In this document: piece by piece, positions 46,647 to 57,199 of the stretch | Numbering within the stretch: position 1 is the stretch's first letter | How the letters are laid out: each line of letters begins with the position of its first letter | Assembly: GCA_011634665.1 (NCBI GenBank) | Contig: WAEK01000004.1 | Coordinates: 3,226,001 to 3,290,000 of the forward strand | Direction of reading: 5' to 3' | DNA from: Mortierella sp. BCC40632 | Taxonomy: Eukaryota; Mortierellomycota; Mortierellomycetes; Mortierellales; Mortierellaceae | Length of the DNA stretch: 64,000 bases | Notes under the pieces: model-generated | What the model was told of the DNA's origin: nothing | Database searches by the model: none | Seen by the model: the letters and a program-made list of their open reading frames with translations, nothing else | Translations under genes and position numbers: made by a program

Positions 46647-48758
46647 TTACAGTCGCACGGGTATTTCCTCGAGCTCAAACCTCTTGTCGATCAAAAGTTC
46701 TTTTTTGTAAAGTCGTAAAGGCTCTGGAGCTGGACCAGTCGGGTGAAAGTATTGTCGAGACCCCGCCAGTACGTCATCCCGTCGTACTTCCTCATCCATG
46801 GTCGACTGTCCCCGCGTCGTCGCTCCTCCAAACCTCATAAACACAGGTGAGTCCGCCACATCGCTATCTCCCGTCCCCCACTTTTGCCTAGGAGAGACCG
46901 CACGAGGAACGCCACTATGAAAACGGCCATAGACCTCTTTTGTTTCGTCCAAATCTCTATCACTGTCCATGACCGTATCATCATCTTCATCGGCTTCGAT
47001 TTCATCATCGTCCTCCAGATTCCGGCCTCGATGTCCATACAGCTTTGTGTACTCGGCCTCGATCTCTTCATCCGTTCGATGAAGATTCATCATTTCTCGA
47101 ATCTTGGACCATTGGCCTGATAATCGGAAACGTGTCGCTGCAAGATAAAGAGCTTCTCGCTCGGCTTGTGTCCATGCACTCGAACGCACCATAATGACCC
47201 CTGGATCGGGCACACTCTTTGGTAGAGTCGGCGCTTCATTATTGATGCTTCTGTTGCTGCTGCTACTACTACTACTGCTGCTGCTGCTGTTATTACTGCT
47301 TCTGCTGCTTTCGCTATTAGTGTTGCCGGCGTTAATGTTATCATCATGACTGTTGTTACAGTTATTGATGCTGCCACCGTTGCTGTTGTTGTTGCTGCTG
47401 TTGCTGCTGCTGCTGCTCGCCCCACTAGTATAGAAGTATGCGGGCGCAGGAGAACTGTCCGGGAGTCCCCAGGGATACTCAAACTCCTTTTTGACGGGCG
47501 GATCAGCCACGCCCGAACCTTCCGTCGAAGATGGTGTAGGATACGAAAACACACAGACAAGAGGCGCGACCACCGAAGGGATAAACGATGGTAAAGCAGC
47601 ATTCAAGACCTGAGTGCAAGCACTCGTGTAAGTAGTATGCATCGAGGCTGAAAGCACCTCTGAGGCGCCTGCACGCGAAATCGACACCCCCGGCCGTCCT
47701 TCTGCGCCAGTTTCTGACTCTTCAGTAAGCGACTCGGAGTCCTGACTCTGTTCATCAGTCGAAGAGGAAATCTCTGCTTCATTTAATCCTGGCAGAGGCG
47801 CTACCGAGGCTGGGAGAAGTGTGCTGGAGATTGTGGATGGAATCTGGGCGAGAAAGCTATTGGTGATTGCAAACGCATATCGAGATCCTGGGGCTTCTTT
47901 GAGTCGACTGAGGACCATTTCGACTTGCTTTTGCACCTGTGCTTCGACTGACTTGACACCTTGGTGTAGATCGTAGAGAATAGTCTCCCGAGCACGTGCA
48001 CGTCGACGTTGAATCCGTTGAGACAGACGTCGAAGATTATCTCTTGCAATATGAACAGGAGGTACCACAGGGAGGACGCCACCAGTTTGAGCCACATTGG
48101 CAAGGAACCGCGCCTGCTCCTTTTCACGGTAAGAGGTCCACTCTGAACTCGAGTGTGGTTGATGTAACGGTGTCGGTGCTGTGCGATGACGATGGTATGG
48201 GTGCGAACTGTTTGCGTGGCTGTGACCATGACCATGGCCATGGCCATTCAATCCATCCATCTCTGATAACCCTGGAGGCGGTGGCCAAGATCCTGGCATC
48301 GATCCTGTTGATGTAGCCGTTGCGGATGCTGGTGGTGGCGTTAGTATTGGAATAGGTCGTGTTGATTCTATGGATTCATCCTGAGAAGGCGACTGCTTAA
48401 AACTGGTACGCGAGAGATGATCTTGTAACTCATGAACCTGACGCTGTCGATTAAACTCTTCATGTGCTTGTTGGAGTTTGCGCTGCTGGAAATGTTGCTG
48501 ATCTTGCTGGAGTTGACGTGGATGTGGATGTGGGTAGTGCATATGACGACGTATTTGAGAATCAGGTCGTACGGGTCGTGGCTGCTGGATACCATGGCGT
48601 TGAAAGGCCTTGTGAATCATAGATTGCTTTGCTTGTCGGTTGGAAAGACAGGAAGCGATATATGAATCTGCTGGAGCCGCGGCTGTGGCCAAACCTGGAA
48701 AAGGGACCAAGAGTGGCGACCGTGGCGGAGAGGCGAAGGTCCGGCGCTCGGGTGGCAT
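46647..48758 (-). CDS. Myb/SANT-domain protein
   Basis: Single open frame of 703 aa from ATG 48758 to the stop at 46647. The Myb-like unit sits near the C-terminus (about 524-575): SAWTQAEREALYLAATRFRL, then GQWSKIREMMNLHRTDEEI and EYTKLYGH. It closely parallels the first unit of the 40.1-kb gene, including the Asp/Glu-rich run right after it. The N-terminal half is Gln/His/Pro/Ser-rich, with HGHGHGHSHA and a helical stretch RRLSQRIQRRRARARETIL (about 250-285) that may be a second DNA- or RNA-contacting element. A Ser/Asn homopolymer region (about 450-510) precedes the Myb unit. It is convergent with GPN3. An additional non-coding 5' exon is possible. A nuclear DNA-binding role is inferred. 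Confidence 0.85.
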   Translation of the reverse strand: MPPERRTFASPPRSPLLVPFPGLATAAAPADSYIASCLSNRQAKQSMIHKAFQRHGIQQPRPVRPDSQIRRHMHYPHPHPRQLQQDQQHFQQRKLQQAHEEFNRQRQVHELQDHLSRTSFKQSPSQDESIESTRPIPILTPPPASATATSTGSMPGSWPPPPGLSEMDGLNGHGHGHGHSHANSSHPYHRHRTAPTPLHQPHSSSEWTSYREKEQARFLANVAQTGGVLPVVPPVHIARDNLRRLSQRIQRRRARARETILYDLHQGVKSVEAQVQKQVEMVLSRLKEAPGSRYAFAITNSFLAQIPSTISSTLLPASVAPLPGLNEAEISSSTDEQSQDSESLTEESETGAEGRPGVSISRAGASEVLSASMHTTYTSACTQVLNAALPSFIPSVVAPLVCVFSYPTPSSTEGSGVADPPVKKEFEYPWGLPDSSPAPAYFYTSGASSSSSNSSNNNSNGGSINNCNNSHDDNINAGNTNSESSRSSNNSSSSSSSSSSSNRSINNEAPTLPKSVPDPGVIMVRSSAWTQAEREALYLAATRFRLSGQWSKIREMMNLHRTDEEIEAEYTKLYGHRGRNLEDDDEIEADEDDDTVMDSDRDLDETKEVYGRFHSGVPRAVSPRQKWGTGDSDVADSPVFMRFGGATTRGQSTMDEEVRRDDVLAGSRQYFHPTGPAPEPLRLYKKELLIDKRFELEEIPVRL

Positions 48759-48810
48759 ACTAGAAAAGAAGTGATAGGCAACTGTTAGTTGAAGCAGGGT
48801 TCAAGCTGTC

Positions 48811-48850
<40 letters not shown>

Positions 48851-50704
48851 TGTGGAGTGGGAAAGGGGGAAGGGGGGGGGGGGGATATGGGCCTGTGCAC
48901 AACAGCAGCCCGGACAGAAGAATAAAGCTGCAGTCGAGTAACGTTCTCTTCTGTGGGGCGACCCCCTTTGGGCAAGCTCCGCACTGCATGCGCTCTGTGC
49001 GTGTGCCTCTCAAAAGGACAATGGTGGCCAAAGAAAGACCCTCCAAGCGCAGAGCACCAGTTCAGTACCTGTTCTCGCAACTAAAAGCCTCGCCTCAGCC
49101 AAACTCCGCCACAGAAAGGGGACGGTGCCGAAGAGGCCGAGGTGGATAATGGCGGGAGCTGTGGAGACAGCTTTGAGAGGATTAGAAGAAGGAAAAAGAG
49201 GGAGAGAGAGAGAGAGAGAGAGAAAAAAGAGAAGACAAAACAAGAGAAAAAAGAATGGAGAATGAAAGAAAGGAAGCAAAGGGTGGATCGAGATGCAATG
49301 AGAAAGTGTAAGGTCGGCGAGATGGAGTGATGTAGCGATGGAGATGGCGGTGGCGACGAGGAGCTAGGGGCGCAGGAGATGGGAGAGAGGAGAGGAGGAG
49401 GAGGAGGAGGAGAGTGGAAGAGAGCAAAAAGAGAGAGAAAAGAGAAGGGAGAGAGAGAGAGAGAGAGAGAGAAAAAAAAAAAAAAAAAAAAAAAGCTTAG
49501 CAGAGAGACATCCGTCCCGAGAGAGTAGATCACTCATCAGTTCTCCTGACCTACCCAACCTTCCTGTCCTGTCCTGTTCTTTGTTTTGTTCTGTTGGATT
49601 ACTTTTCCATTGCATCTGCCAGGCCACGAGCCAGAGACTCTTCGCGCTTTGTTGCTGTCCCAGAGCTCCCCTCTAATGCTACCATACCCCCTGCCCCTGC
49701 CTTCGCCACCGGATCCCACTCTCCATCATCTCAGTCAGGTCCCCTGTAATGGGGACCGCAAGTCAATCGACAAGGAGACAACAATGTCGTGTGGAAGAGC
49801 CCAAGTCGGTCGTCGCACCGGTTCGCTTCAAACCGTCGTCTCGACGAACCCCACTCCTTGAATGTATGAATGGACGCCAACTTTGCGGTTGCGACGTCAG
49901 CCTTTTAGTACTAATCAACAACAACCTCACTCGTCCTTTTACACTTCCCCACACATACACATGCACACACACCCATGCGCACAAACACACACTATTCATT
50001 CCCCCAGCACCGTGGGAGAGCTGCCGAGCACCCGGATAGGGACCCGACCGAATACACTTTACCCTGTCTACTTCGCTCGGCTCCTCCTAGTGTGACCATC
50101 AAGGTGGCTCTCTTGCTCGCACAACTCTGTAACTCAGAGACAGAGTTGAAAGAAACCGTGATAGGAAACGAGGACCAGCCCTGACTATTGACCAACCGTG
50201 CGCACGCATCCCAAAGAACCAGGCCGAAGCGAACATCTCCACTACCGCTTATCGATCGACCACCCCGCCACAAGCTACGGGTGCTTGCGGATGATTGAGA
50301 CTGCAAGCCTCCTTTTCATCCGATACCTTCAGGAGAACAACCCGCCTCTCGGACATGGACTACTTGACCAATGTCGAACAAGTGAAAACGTCCTACAAAC
50401 CAGTTGCACCATGCAAGCCTGTGTGCTTTAGCGCCTTGATCTCACTGGTTAGTCGCCTAGGTCTTATCAAGGACTTTCTCTCAACCTTTCTGGGCCCTGT
50501 GTATCCCTTTCGGGTCCACTCTCACTAAATCCGAAATCTGCCCATCCTCCCTCTCCCCAGCACAGCCCTTCTCCCCTTCCCAGCCGAGCCATGACTTAAA
50601 CCCAGCCGAAAGGTATCCTGATCCCTTCCATTCTCTGAGCCGATCCTCCCCTTTACCCCTCTATTCTCAATGTGAGATCCCTTTTGCTAATTCAAGTGGT
50701 CGCT

Positions 50705-50740
<36 letters not shown>

Positions 50741-53700
50741 CATAAAAAGGTATTACAGCTGTCCTGAACAAGATCACTCCTGTCTGAGCCGAAGAAAGGA
50801 ACATGACTAGAGAAGAAAGAATCTGCAGCCGAGCCGGACGAGTTCTCTCTGGCCTGCAATCTCGTTTCCGAGGTCCACCATCCCCGTCACTTCTCCACAA
50901 GAAACAAGGTTTGACTATAAAAAGTTCTGGGCCTGAATAACCTCTCCTCCCTTGTCAAAGAACGGATGCATAATCCACTTGAATATCTATTCCAAAACAA
51001 TGGAGTCAACTCATCTTCTCTTTCCCGTTCCCTCCTAACACTTTTCCCTATAGCCACTGCTTTGTTTGAGGCGCCAAGGTCCCAAGTTTATTTGTTTTCT
51101 TTCTGTCTTTCATGTCCCCCCTCAGCCCTCTCGGCTCTCTCTCGGCTCGCTTTTTTTGCCACCAATTTTTTTCTGCATCTCACGTGGACTTTTAAAAGGA
51201 GGAAGAAGAGACATCACAATGCTAATGCTTCTTTTTTTTCCTTACCAGCTACCAGCCTGTGTGTCCTTGAAGTTGGCTCGAAAAAAAAAAAAAAAAAAGT
51301 ATCCCCAACAACAATCATCCTTGACGGACATTGCTCGAGAGCAGTCTGTTCCCGACAATCCAATGGGCTTATAGGAATTTGGAGGCCGACGAGACTCATG
51401 AACATTAAGAGAATCAGCTGTCGCGCCAGAGTGATTCAGGTGAAAACCAAGGATTATAGTAAAGATATGCTTACTGCCCAAGCTCACTAATACCACATGT
51501 TCCAACACAGCTCCTGAAGCAGAAAACGCTCAGCACTGTCCTCAGCAACGCCTCCCCAAAAATCCACTCTTCCGCCAAGGGCTTGCCATTAGCCGGTGTT
51601 CAATAATTGCTGCTCAACGATAGCGTGATCGAGGCATTCGTGGCAGACATGGACCTATAGGGGTTGTCGTCGAAATAGCACACAGGGAGGGTGTCGTCAC
51701 AGTATGGATCATGTCAATTCTTTGACTAGCCTAAACTTTAGCCTGACAACCTATGCCACCAAGGGCTACCATCTGAGTGGACCCATCAGGACAGACAAGC
51801 TGCAGCTCCCATCCCAACTGTGAGCACTGCAATCATTGCGACTTTGCCAGTGGCCTAAGACCAAGCTATCACCTCATCTCACAAGCACTGTTGGCAGAAT
51901 AGACTACTTCCTATCAGAAATCCGTAATACCCTCAAAACATTAGAAGAAGTACAAGTCTTTTAACTGCAAAGGTGGATGGAAGCTCCACGAACCAAGCCA
52001 TTGGATGAACCAAGCAGGAATGTTGGTACCGGTGATCAGGGCAATCTACTTGATCCAGCAACAATCTCAGGGATTGAATACAAGCTTCCGCTATTCTGTG
52101 GTCCGCAGGCGAGTATTGCAGATTATATCGCTTACCACAACATGCACCAGCACCACTTCAGCACATTTAACCCCGCAGAAGGGTCCCCGTTGTCGAGATT
52201 TCATTGTTCCTTGTCATTTTACTACTTGCACTGTCACAACAGCAAGCGGAGGTATTACCGCGACGCGATGGCCGCTGCCAACATGCCTAAAGTATCCGCA
52301 ACCACCTCGATGGGAATGGATAGCCAAAGCACCTGTAGCCTGTATGAAAAGATGGATCATAACTATGGGAGGACGGTGGAAATGGTGGCAGCCGCAGTAA
52401 CATCATCGGTAACTAACAAACGCAACACTCCTCCCAGTGCTAAGGTAGACACCGAGAAGAAGAGATGCAAGAATACTACTGCCCTTGCCCCTGCCAAGTC
52501 ATGACCGCCCACGGATACAATCAGCCGCCATCAAGATCAGCACAGCTTTGGGTAGTCAAAAGCAAATAAACCAAAGATACGACCGATCACTGGAGAGAAA
52601 CAGAGATACAAGCGGGGCTTGTCGCGCGAGCACGACCCACCAATGAGCTAACCATAGTTTTTTTACCATATGCATGCGAGCATTGCCAACCCCCTGACTT
52701 CCCAAAACCGTTCCCTCGTCCTTAACCTTGTACTTCCAGAAGATACACCTCAGCATTGTTTCATCCGTTTCCTCCGAACATGAGAAGCTAGGGTGGACAC
52801 CAAAGAAATTTCCACAGACTCATCGATGTCCGACAGCACCGCGCGTTGTCGCGTTCGCTCACTTCCGAGAATTCCTAGCAACTTTTCTGGATTGACCAAT
52901 GGTCGTGTACCATTTCTTTCTAGATAGAATTACCTCAAAAAAAAATTTTTTTTTCAGTACCTTTACAATGGGACGGCGCGCTAAGAATTTCAATTTGGCT
53001 AATGTTGTCGTCCTGAGCACTCCATTCCAGTGAATGCCAGGTGGATCGGTCTGGGCGTCAAACCATAGTATGTACATTCATAATTGATCGAGTCAGTTGA
53101 TCGAAGCTAACTTTCTCAAACTTTACTTTGCTTACTTTGAGGACCGGGTGCTTTTAGCCATCTCTCTCAAAGACCTGTCCTAATGAGTCCTACAGCTTTG
53201 GTCGTCTCCTTCTCCGCGGCGCTGTCTCTCTCTTTCGGTCCTTCAGCTTTTTTTTTTTTTTTTTTTTCAAAAAAAAAAAAAAAGAAAGCCTCAGGCATGA
53301 TCCTGCGCAAGGACTTTAACTCTTGAGACGTTTAAAAGGTTGAAGGTACACTGTTACCTGAATAGGACTCATCTCATTCTCGTCATCACTGTCTAACCTC
53401 GATTGTCTGCTAAACCCACGTCTCTCAGCGCTCCAGAGTAGCGTTGCTCATGGTGGTCGACGAGAGGCGCTTCACATTGACAACCATTGGCTAGGTATAA
53501 AAACCCTTGGAGCTCACTTCATCGTCTTTTTGCCTCTTGGGTCATTTCTCTCTTTTTCCTCCTATGTCTTGTCTCTCACCGCTCCTTGGATGCTTAACCC
53601 AGTTGTGCTGCTTTTTCTGTCACCAAAATTAATCCCTTTCATGCTTCGGCTAGAATGGTAGATGCCAAACCTTCACAAAGAGATGTTGGAGAGATCGATC

Positions 53701-54261
53701 AATTGTATTAGGATTAAATAGAGCCCTGGGCCCTCGTGGTTAAAGTCAGGGATCTCGGTGATCATGACCAATGCTCCTTATCAGCATAGTCTCCTACGAA
53801 TCTTCAGCCCTGGGGCAATACCCTTCCCTCCTCTGCCTTCCGAGAGCTGATCCCGGACACTTGTTAGCCCTACTGACCGCCTTTACTCCATCCCTCTAGT
53901 CAACGATCCTTTGTATAGCCTCGTCCTTTGGGTTGACTCTTAAGTCTATATATATATAGATATATAACAATCCGTTTCTGCTTAGAAAACTACGTAGGCA
54001 AAGAACCAATCTAAGGCCACCACATAGTAGTGACAATCCTATCGTCGTTATATCAACCACACTTAGCCACTGACCCCGCGCAACAACCGTAATCCCTGCG
54101 TCAGGATGCTTAAAAGTTAAAACAAGCTAGATCGCCGGAATGGGATCCGCCCCATTAGTTCCATCTTCACTAAACGCGCCTCTAAGGAGGAGGGAAAGAG
54201 CCGACATCGAAGGATCAAAAAGCAACGTCACTTTGAACGCTTGGCTGCTACAAGCCAGCTT

Positions 54262-54341
54262 ATCCTTTGATGTTGTCCTTTGATGGTGTTCCTTGATGGT
54301 TGTCCCTTGGTGGTTGTCCCTTGATGGTTATCCCTTGATTT
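54262..54341. repeat. Tandem repeat of about 14 bp upstream of the secreted cysteine-rich gene
   Basis: Five to six degenerate copies of a CCTTGATGGTTGTC-like unit (variants with TTTGATGTTG, TTGGTGG, TTGATGGTTA) lie head to tail about 110 bp upstream of a TATAAAT box. It could be promoter elements or a simple minisatellite. Confidence 0.8.
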
Positions 54342-54450
54342 ATCTTGACTCTCCCTCATATCTGGTTATCCACCGCTGCTTGATCTTGACTTACTACTTA
54401 CTGTATTTCAAGCCTCTCAGCCTCTCACGGAGTGAAAAGATTTAGAAGCC

Positions 54451-54457
54451 TATAAAT
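54451..54457 (+). promoter_or_regulatory. TATA box of the secreted cysteine-rich gene
   Basis: TATAAAT 122 bases before ATG 54573, followed by a poly(T) run and a C/A-rich leader with CACAACATCACAAG just before the start. Spacing suits a fungal core promoter. Confidence 0.5.
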
Positions 54458-54572
54458 GGCTACACTTTTTTTTTTCATTATCAAAATCTCAGATCCTGCC
54501 TCCCATCCACCTACTTTCTGACCATCTCAAAGAACAAGTCTAGTACACACAACATCACAAGTCCATCAAAGA

Positions 54573-54937
54573 ATGTACCACCGCTCTAAACCGACCCTTT
54601 GCCTTATGGTGGTGGCAATTGCCTTATCAATTAGCTCGTCTGCTGCTCTAGTAGTCAAGGCATCGCCAGTTCATGTACCCTTGTTGCGGCGGGGCAGTAA
54701 CGGTGTCCACTCTGTCGCAATCAAACGCAACGATCCCAGCAATGAGCAGATACCTACACCATATCTACAGTATATCAATGTGTGGAGATTAACTACAATT
54801 CGGATGGCAACCTTGAGAGCGTGGACTATTGCCCAGAAGTTACCGAAGATGACCGAAAATCGTGCACAATAATACCTAAGGATCTCTCTGATAAGTATCC
54901 AGGCTGCTGCGATCAGATTACGTGCTGCTCTGACTGA
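54573..54937 (+). CDS. Small secreted cysteine-rich protein, single-domain VWC-like
   Basis: Exons 54573-54696 and 54750-54937, separated by a 53-base GTAACG...GAGCAG intron, give 103 aa. Without splicing the frame ends as a 99-aa peptide with no cysteine domain. With splicing it opens onto a cysteine-rich module, which is why the spliced form is preferred. The N-terminus (LCLMVVAIALSISSSAALVV) is a secretion signal, followed by dibasic LLRRG. The module reads VYQCVEINYNSDGNLESVDYC, spaced Cys, then DKYPGCCDQITCCSD at the end. That gives seven cysteines in the order C-C-C-CC-CC, with the YNSDG and YPxCC signatures typical of single-domain von Willebrand factor type C (SVWC) proteins known mainly from arthropods. 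A likely secreted effector or signalling protein; the function is unknown. Confidence 0.65.
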
Positions 54938-55260
54938 CTTCGTATCATCCGCGCAATCGGCACTCCGTCGGCAACTGTGCACAGGGACAAACTCCTATCC
55001 AATCCATCTGTCATCTATCCTCTTTTTTGATTAAATGAAGTAGTTTAACCACACAGGCGACATCTCTTGATCCCACCCTTGCTCAAAACAGGATAGGATG
55101 GACATGACACAAGAATGGCCAATATTGGTGGACTGCAAGGGAAAATAGGATCAAGAGAGGACTTGAAGAAACTACTATCTAGTTAAACGAGGACAGAGGC
55201 AGAAAGAGTCTTAAGAGTAAAAGGGGGATATGAGTGACCAATGCATGAGGTTATGATCAG

Positions 55261-55299
<39 letters not shown>

Positions 55300-55853
55300 T
55301 TAACGAGGGCCCCACGTGGACATGCAGAGTTTATGGATTACCAAGGCTACTGCCCCGTTGTTACTTGGACCATAACAGGATCTAGCCCTGCAAATGAACA
55401 CTAAATAGTTCTACCTAATGTCCAGATACTCTGTTCGCCATCACCCACGTCGCATGAGTGGTCGTAATGCCAGCTCCCTACGCGGCCTGTTGCGCTCATT
55501 CGTCGTCTTTTAGCCCTCTTGGTCCATCGCTAACACTTTTTTCCAACTCCCTAGCCGCTCCATCACCTCCAGCTTTCTCTTTCCAAGGTAGTACTCATGC
55601 ACAGTACGGTCTGCTTCATCGTATGCCTCCTTGAGGTTCGGCTTCTGCCTCAGCGGATTGTTCAAGTCGGAGAAATCTCCACAGCTACCTTGGTGTCCGT
55701 CAGCACCGTTGCGTCTCCCAGCGTCTCCCAGCCAAATTTGACTTTTTTTTTTTTTTTTTTTTTTTTTTTAGGGTGGATCCGTCCGCGAGTCACGTGCTGG
55801 TATTGTAAGTATAATCAAGATGTTTCTAGAATCTCAACTTCCAACAAGTTGAT
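54938..55853. other. Intergenic region with poly(T) tracts
   Basis: Downstream of the secreted cysteine-rich gene. It contains poly(T) of about 34 bases at 55265-55298 and about 28 bases at 55743-55770, the second about 85 bases upstream of the tRNA. Both resemble tails of minus-oriented retroposons but lack the body seen in copies A-D. No gene found. Confidence 0.5.
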
Positions 55854-55925
55854 TCCTAGTTGGTCCAGAGGTCAGGATTTGTCGCTCTCACCGACAAGGC
55901 CCGGGTTCGATTCCCGGACTGGGAA
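55854..55925 (+). tRNA. tRNA-Glu (anticodon CTC)
   Basis: A 72-base cloverleaf without an intron. The seven-pair acceptor stem TCCTAGT/ACTGGGA has one wobble pair, and the discriminator is A. The D arm is GTCC/GGAT, the anticodon stem TGTCG/CGACA encloses loop CTCTCAC, so the anticodon is CTC (codon GAG). The T arm is CCGGG-TTCGATT-CCCGG with the B-box consensus. A TTCTCTTTT stretch follows within about 10 bases as a Pol III terminator. All expected invariant positions look intact, so it is probably functional. Confidence 0.93.
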
Positions 55926-55976
55926 CTTCTCTTTTGCATTTTGCCAATTTGGACTCTGGGAGTGAAGTTCGAGTAT

Positions 55977-56463
55977 CTTGATCGTCAACTTTTTTTTTTT
56001 TATGGGCCCCGTTAGGGGTTTTATTCGTCGGCGCGCACTCATACCACGGTCTGCGGACGTGGCCAGCTAGTTCACAAAAACTACACTATCCTACAACAGA
56101 AGAGTAGAGAGAAGAAGGAAAAGGTGGAGGATGACCCAGAAACGATATAGCTACTAGAAATACAAATGCAGAGAAAGGGAAAAAGACCAGGTACAAAGAG
56201 CACCCGCAGAGGGGGCAAGTCAAAAGGCAGGATCTACAACTAGGGCAAAGGGTCCGAGGGGTCCAGGAGCTGCGAGAGCGGCTCCCAATCAAGCAGGTCA
56301 ACGTCAGCGACGTTTGCTCGCCTGATGTCAGGCGGCTTCGGTCTTGCGCGCGAAGCTGGAGGAGTGTACTCCCCTGGCATGTCTAAAAAGGGACCATAGC
56401 CAGGGGTGGGCCACATCCAACCAAATGTCACCTCCTCTTTGGACACCACTTGATCGTCAACTT
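55977..56463 (-). mobile_element. Retroposon copy A with 15-bp target-site duplication
   Basis: Minus-oriented, poly(A)-tailed element (poly(T) at 55990-56001 on the plus strand) flanked by perfect 15-base direct repeats CTTGATCGTCAACTT at 55977-55991 and 56449-56463. The body of about 457 bp encodes, on its sense strand, an open frame (ATG about 56449) ending DLLDWEPLSQLLDPSDPLP and a stop, then about 240 bases of 3' untranslated sequence and the tail. The layout suggests the 5'-truncated 3' end of a LINE-type element or a SINE using its tail. Copies B, C and D share the 3' part. Confidence 0.85.
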
Positions 56464-56524
56464 CTAATTACGCCGTAGCCGCTTTTTTTTGGATGTGTCT
56501 AACTGCAGTTCACAGAAACCCTCT

Positions 56525-56762
56525 ACTGTCCATTTCATCTTTTTTTTTTTAGCCTCGTGAGAGGTTTTATTCGTCGACGCGCGTCTTTCCATGCTCTGCA
56601 AGGACATGGCCTCCGCCGCCTCTTTTTGAAAGAAAACTATCTAAACTTAAAGGGGAAATGGAGGGGGACGACCCAGAAACGATAGAGGTGGAATTGAAAA
56701 TACAAAGCAGATGGGAGAAATCAAGACAGGGCACAAAAGTGAGCTATCAGGGGACTGTCCAT
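56525..56762 (-). mobile_element. Retroposon copy B (short, 5'-truncated)
   Basis: About 220-bp member of the same family as copy A, also with poly(T) on the plus strand (56541-56551). The shared 3' motifs GTTTTATTCG and ACCCAGAAACGAT are present. It is flanked by a direct repeat ACTGTCCAT (56525-56533 and 56754-56762), with partial similarity extending beyond it. It ends well before the GGTCCGAGGGGTCCAGGAG block, so it is a shorter truncation. Confidence 0.72.
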
Positions 56763-56856
56763 GCTCATCTGTTTTGCTTTTTCCGCTCTTATTTTCGTGG
56801 ATTGCGTTAGGCTCGTCTTTTTTCTTTTTTCTTTTTCTTTTTCATTTTTCTTTTAA

Positions 56857-57140
56857 CAGGTCTCGTTAGGGGTTTTATTCGTTGGCGCGCACTCGTCCCA
56901 CAATCTGCAGACGTGGCCTCCTACTTCTCAAAACTACACTACCCAAAGCGAAAGAAAAGGTGAAGGTTGACCCAGAAACGAGAGCTACTAAAAATACAAA
57001 TGCAGAGAAAAGGGAAAAGACCAGGGTACAAAGAGTACATGAAGAGGGGGCAAGTCGACGGCAGGATTTACAACTAAGGCAAAGGGTCCGAGGGGTCCAG
57101 GAGCTGCGAGAGCGGGTCTCAATCAAGCAAGTCGACGTAC
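56857..57140 (-). mobile_element. Retroposon copy C
   Basis: Third minus-oriented copy, beginning at AGGTCTCGTTAGGGG after a T-rich interrupted tail and ending near GTCGACGT. It contains GTTTTATTCG, ACCCAGAAACGA and GGGTCCGAGGGGTCCAGGAG in the same order as copy A. Target duplications are not clear. The first exon of the 525-aa gene begins 60 bases to its right. Confidence 0.75.
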
Positions 57141-57199
57141 TCCTCTTCTCTCTGTTTTCTGCCATCTCAACCAGTGGCTCCCACTCTCCTTCAAAAAGC

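Larger units (their letters stand above)
48759..54572. other. Gene-poor region with decayed repeats
   Basis: No supported gene. Poly(A) at 48811-48848 lies just upstream of the third Myb/SANT gene, with (GA)n at 49200-49225 and 49448-49473. Poly(T) runs at 50708-50738 and 53250-53268 are not followed by recognisable genes and may be tails of minus-oriented retroposons. From about 51500 to 52600 the composition becomes balanced and many frames are nearly open but broken, as in a decayed mobile element, though I could not name one. A 14-base tandem repeat ends this stretch (listed separately). Confidence 0.5.

Noticed and set aside
51977..52504. 175-codon plus-strand open frame
   Set aside because: Lies in a stretch where adjacent frames are also nearly open. 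No recognisable motif; more likely decayed mobile DNA than a gene.
55743..55770. Additional retroposon copy left of the tRNA
   Set aside because: Only a poly(T) tract is present. The adjoining sequence does not match the body of copies A-D, so it was not called as a copy.
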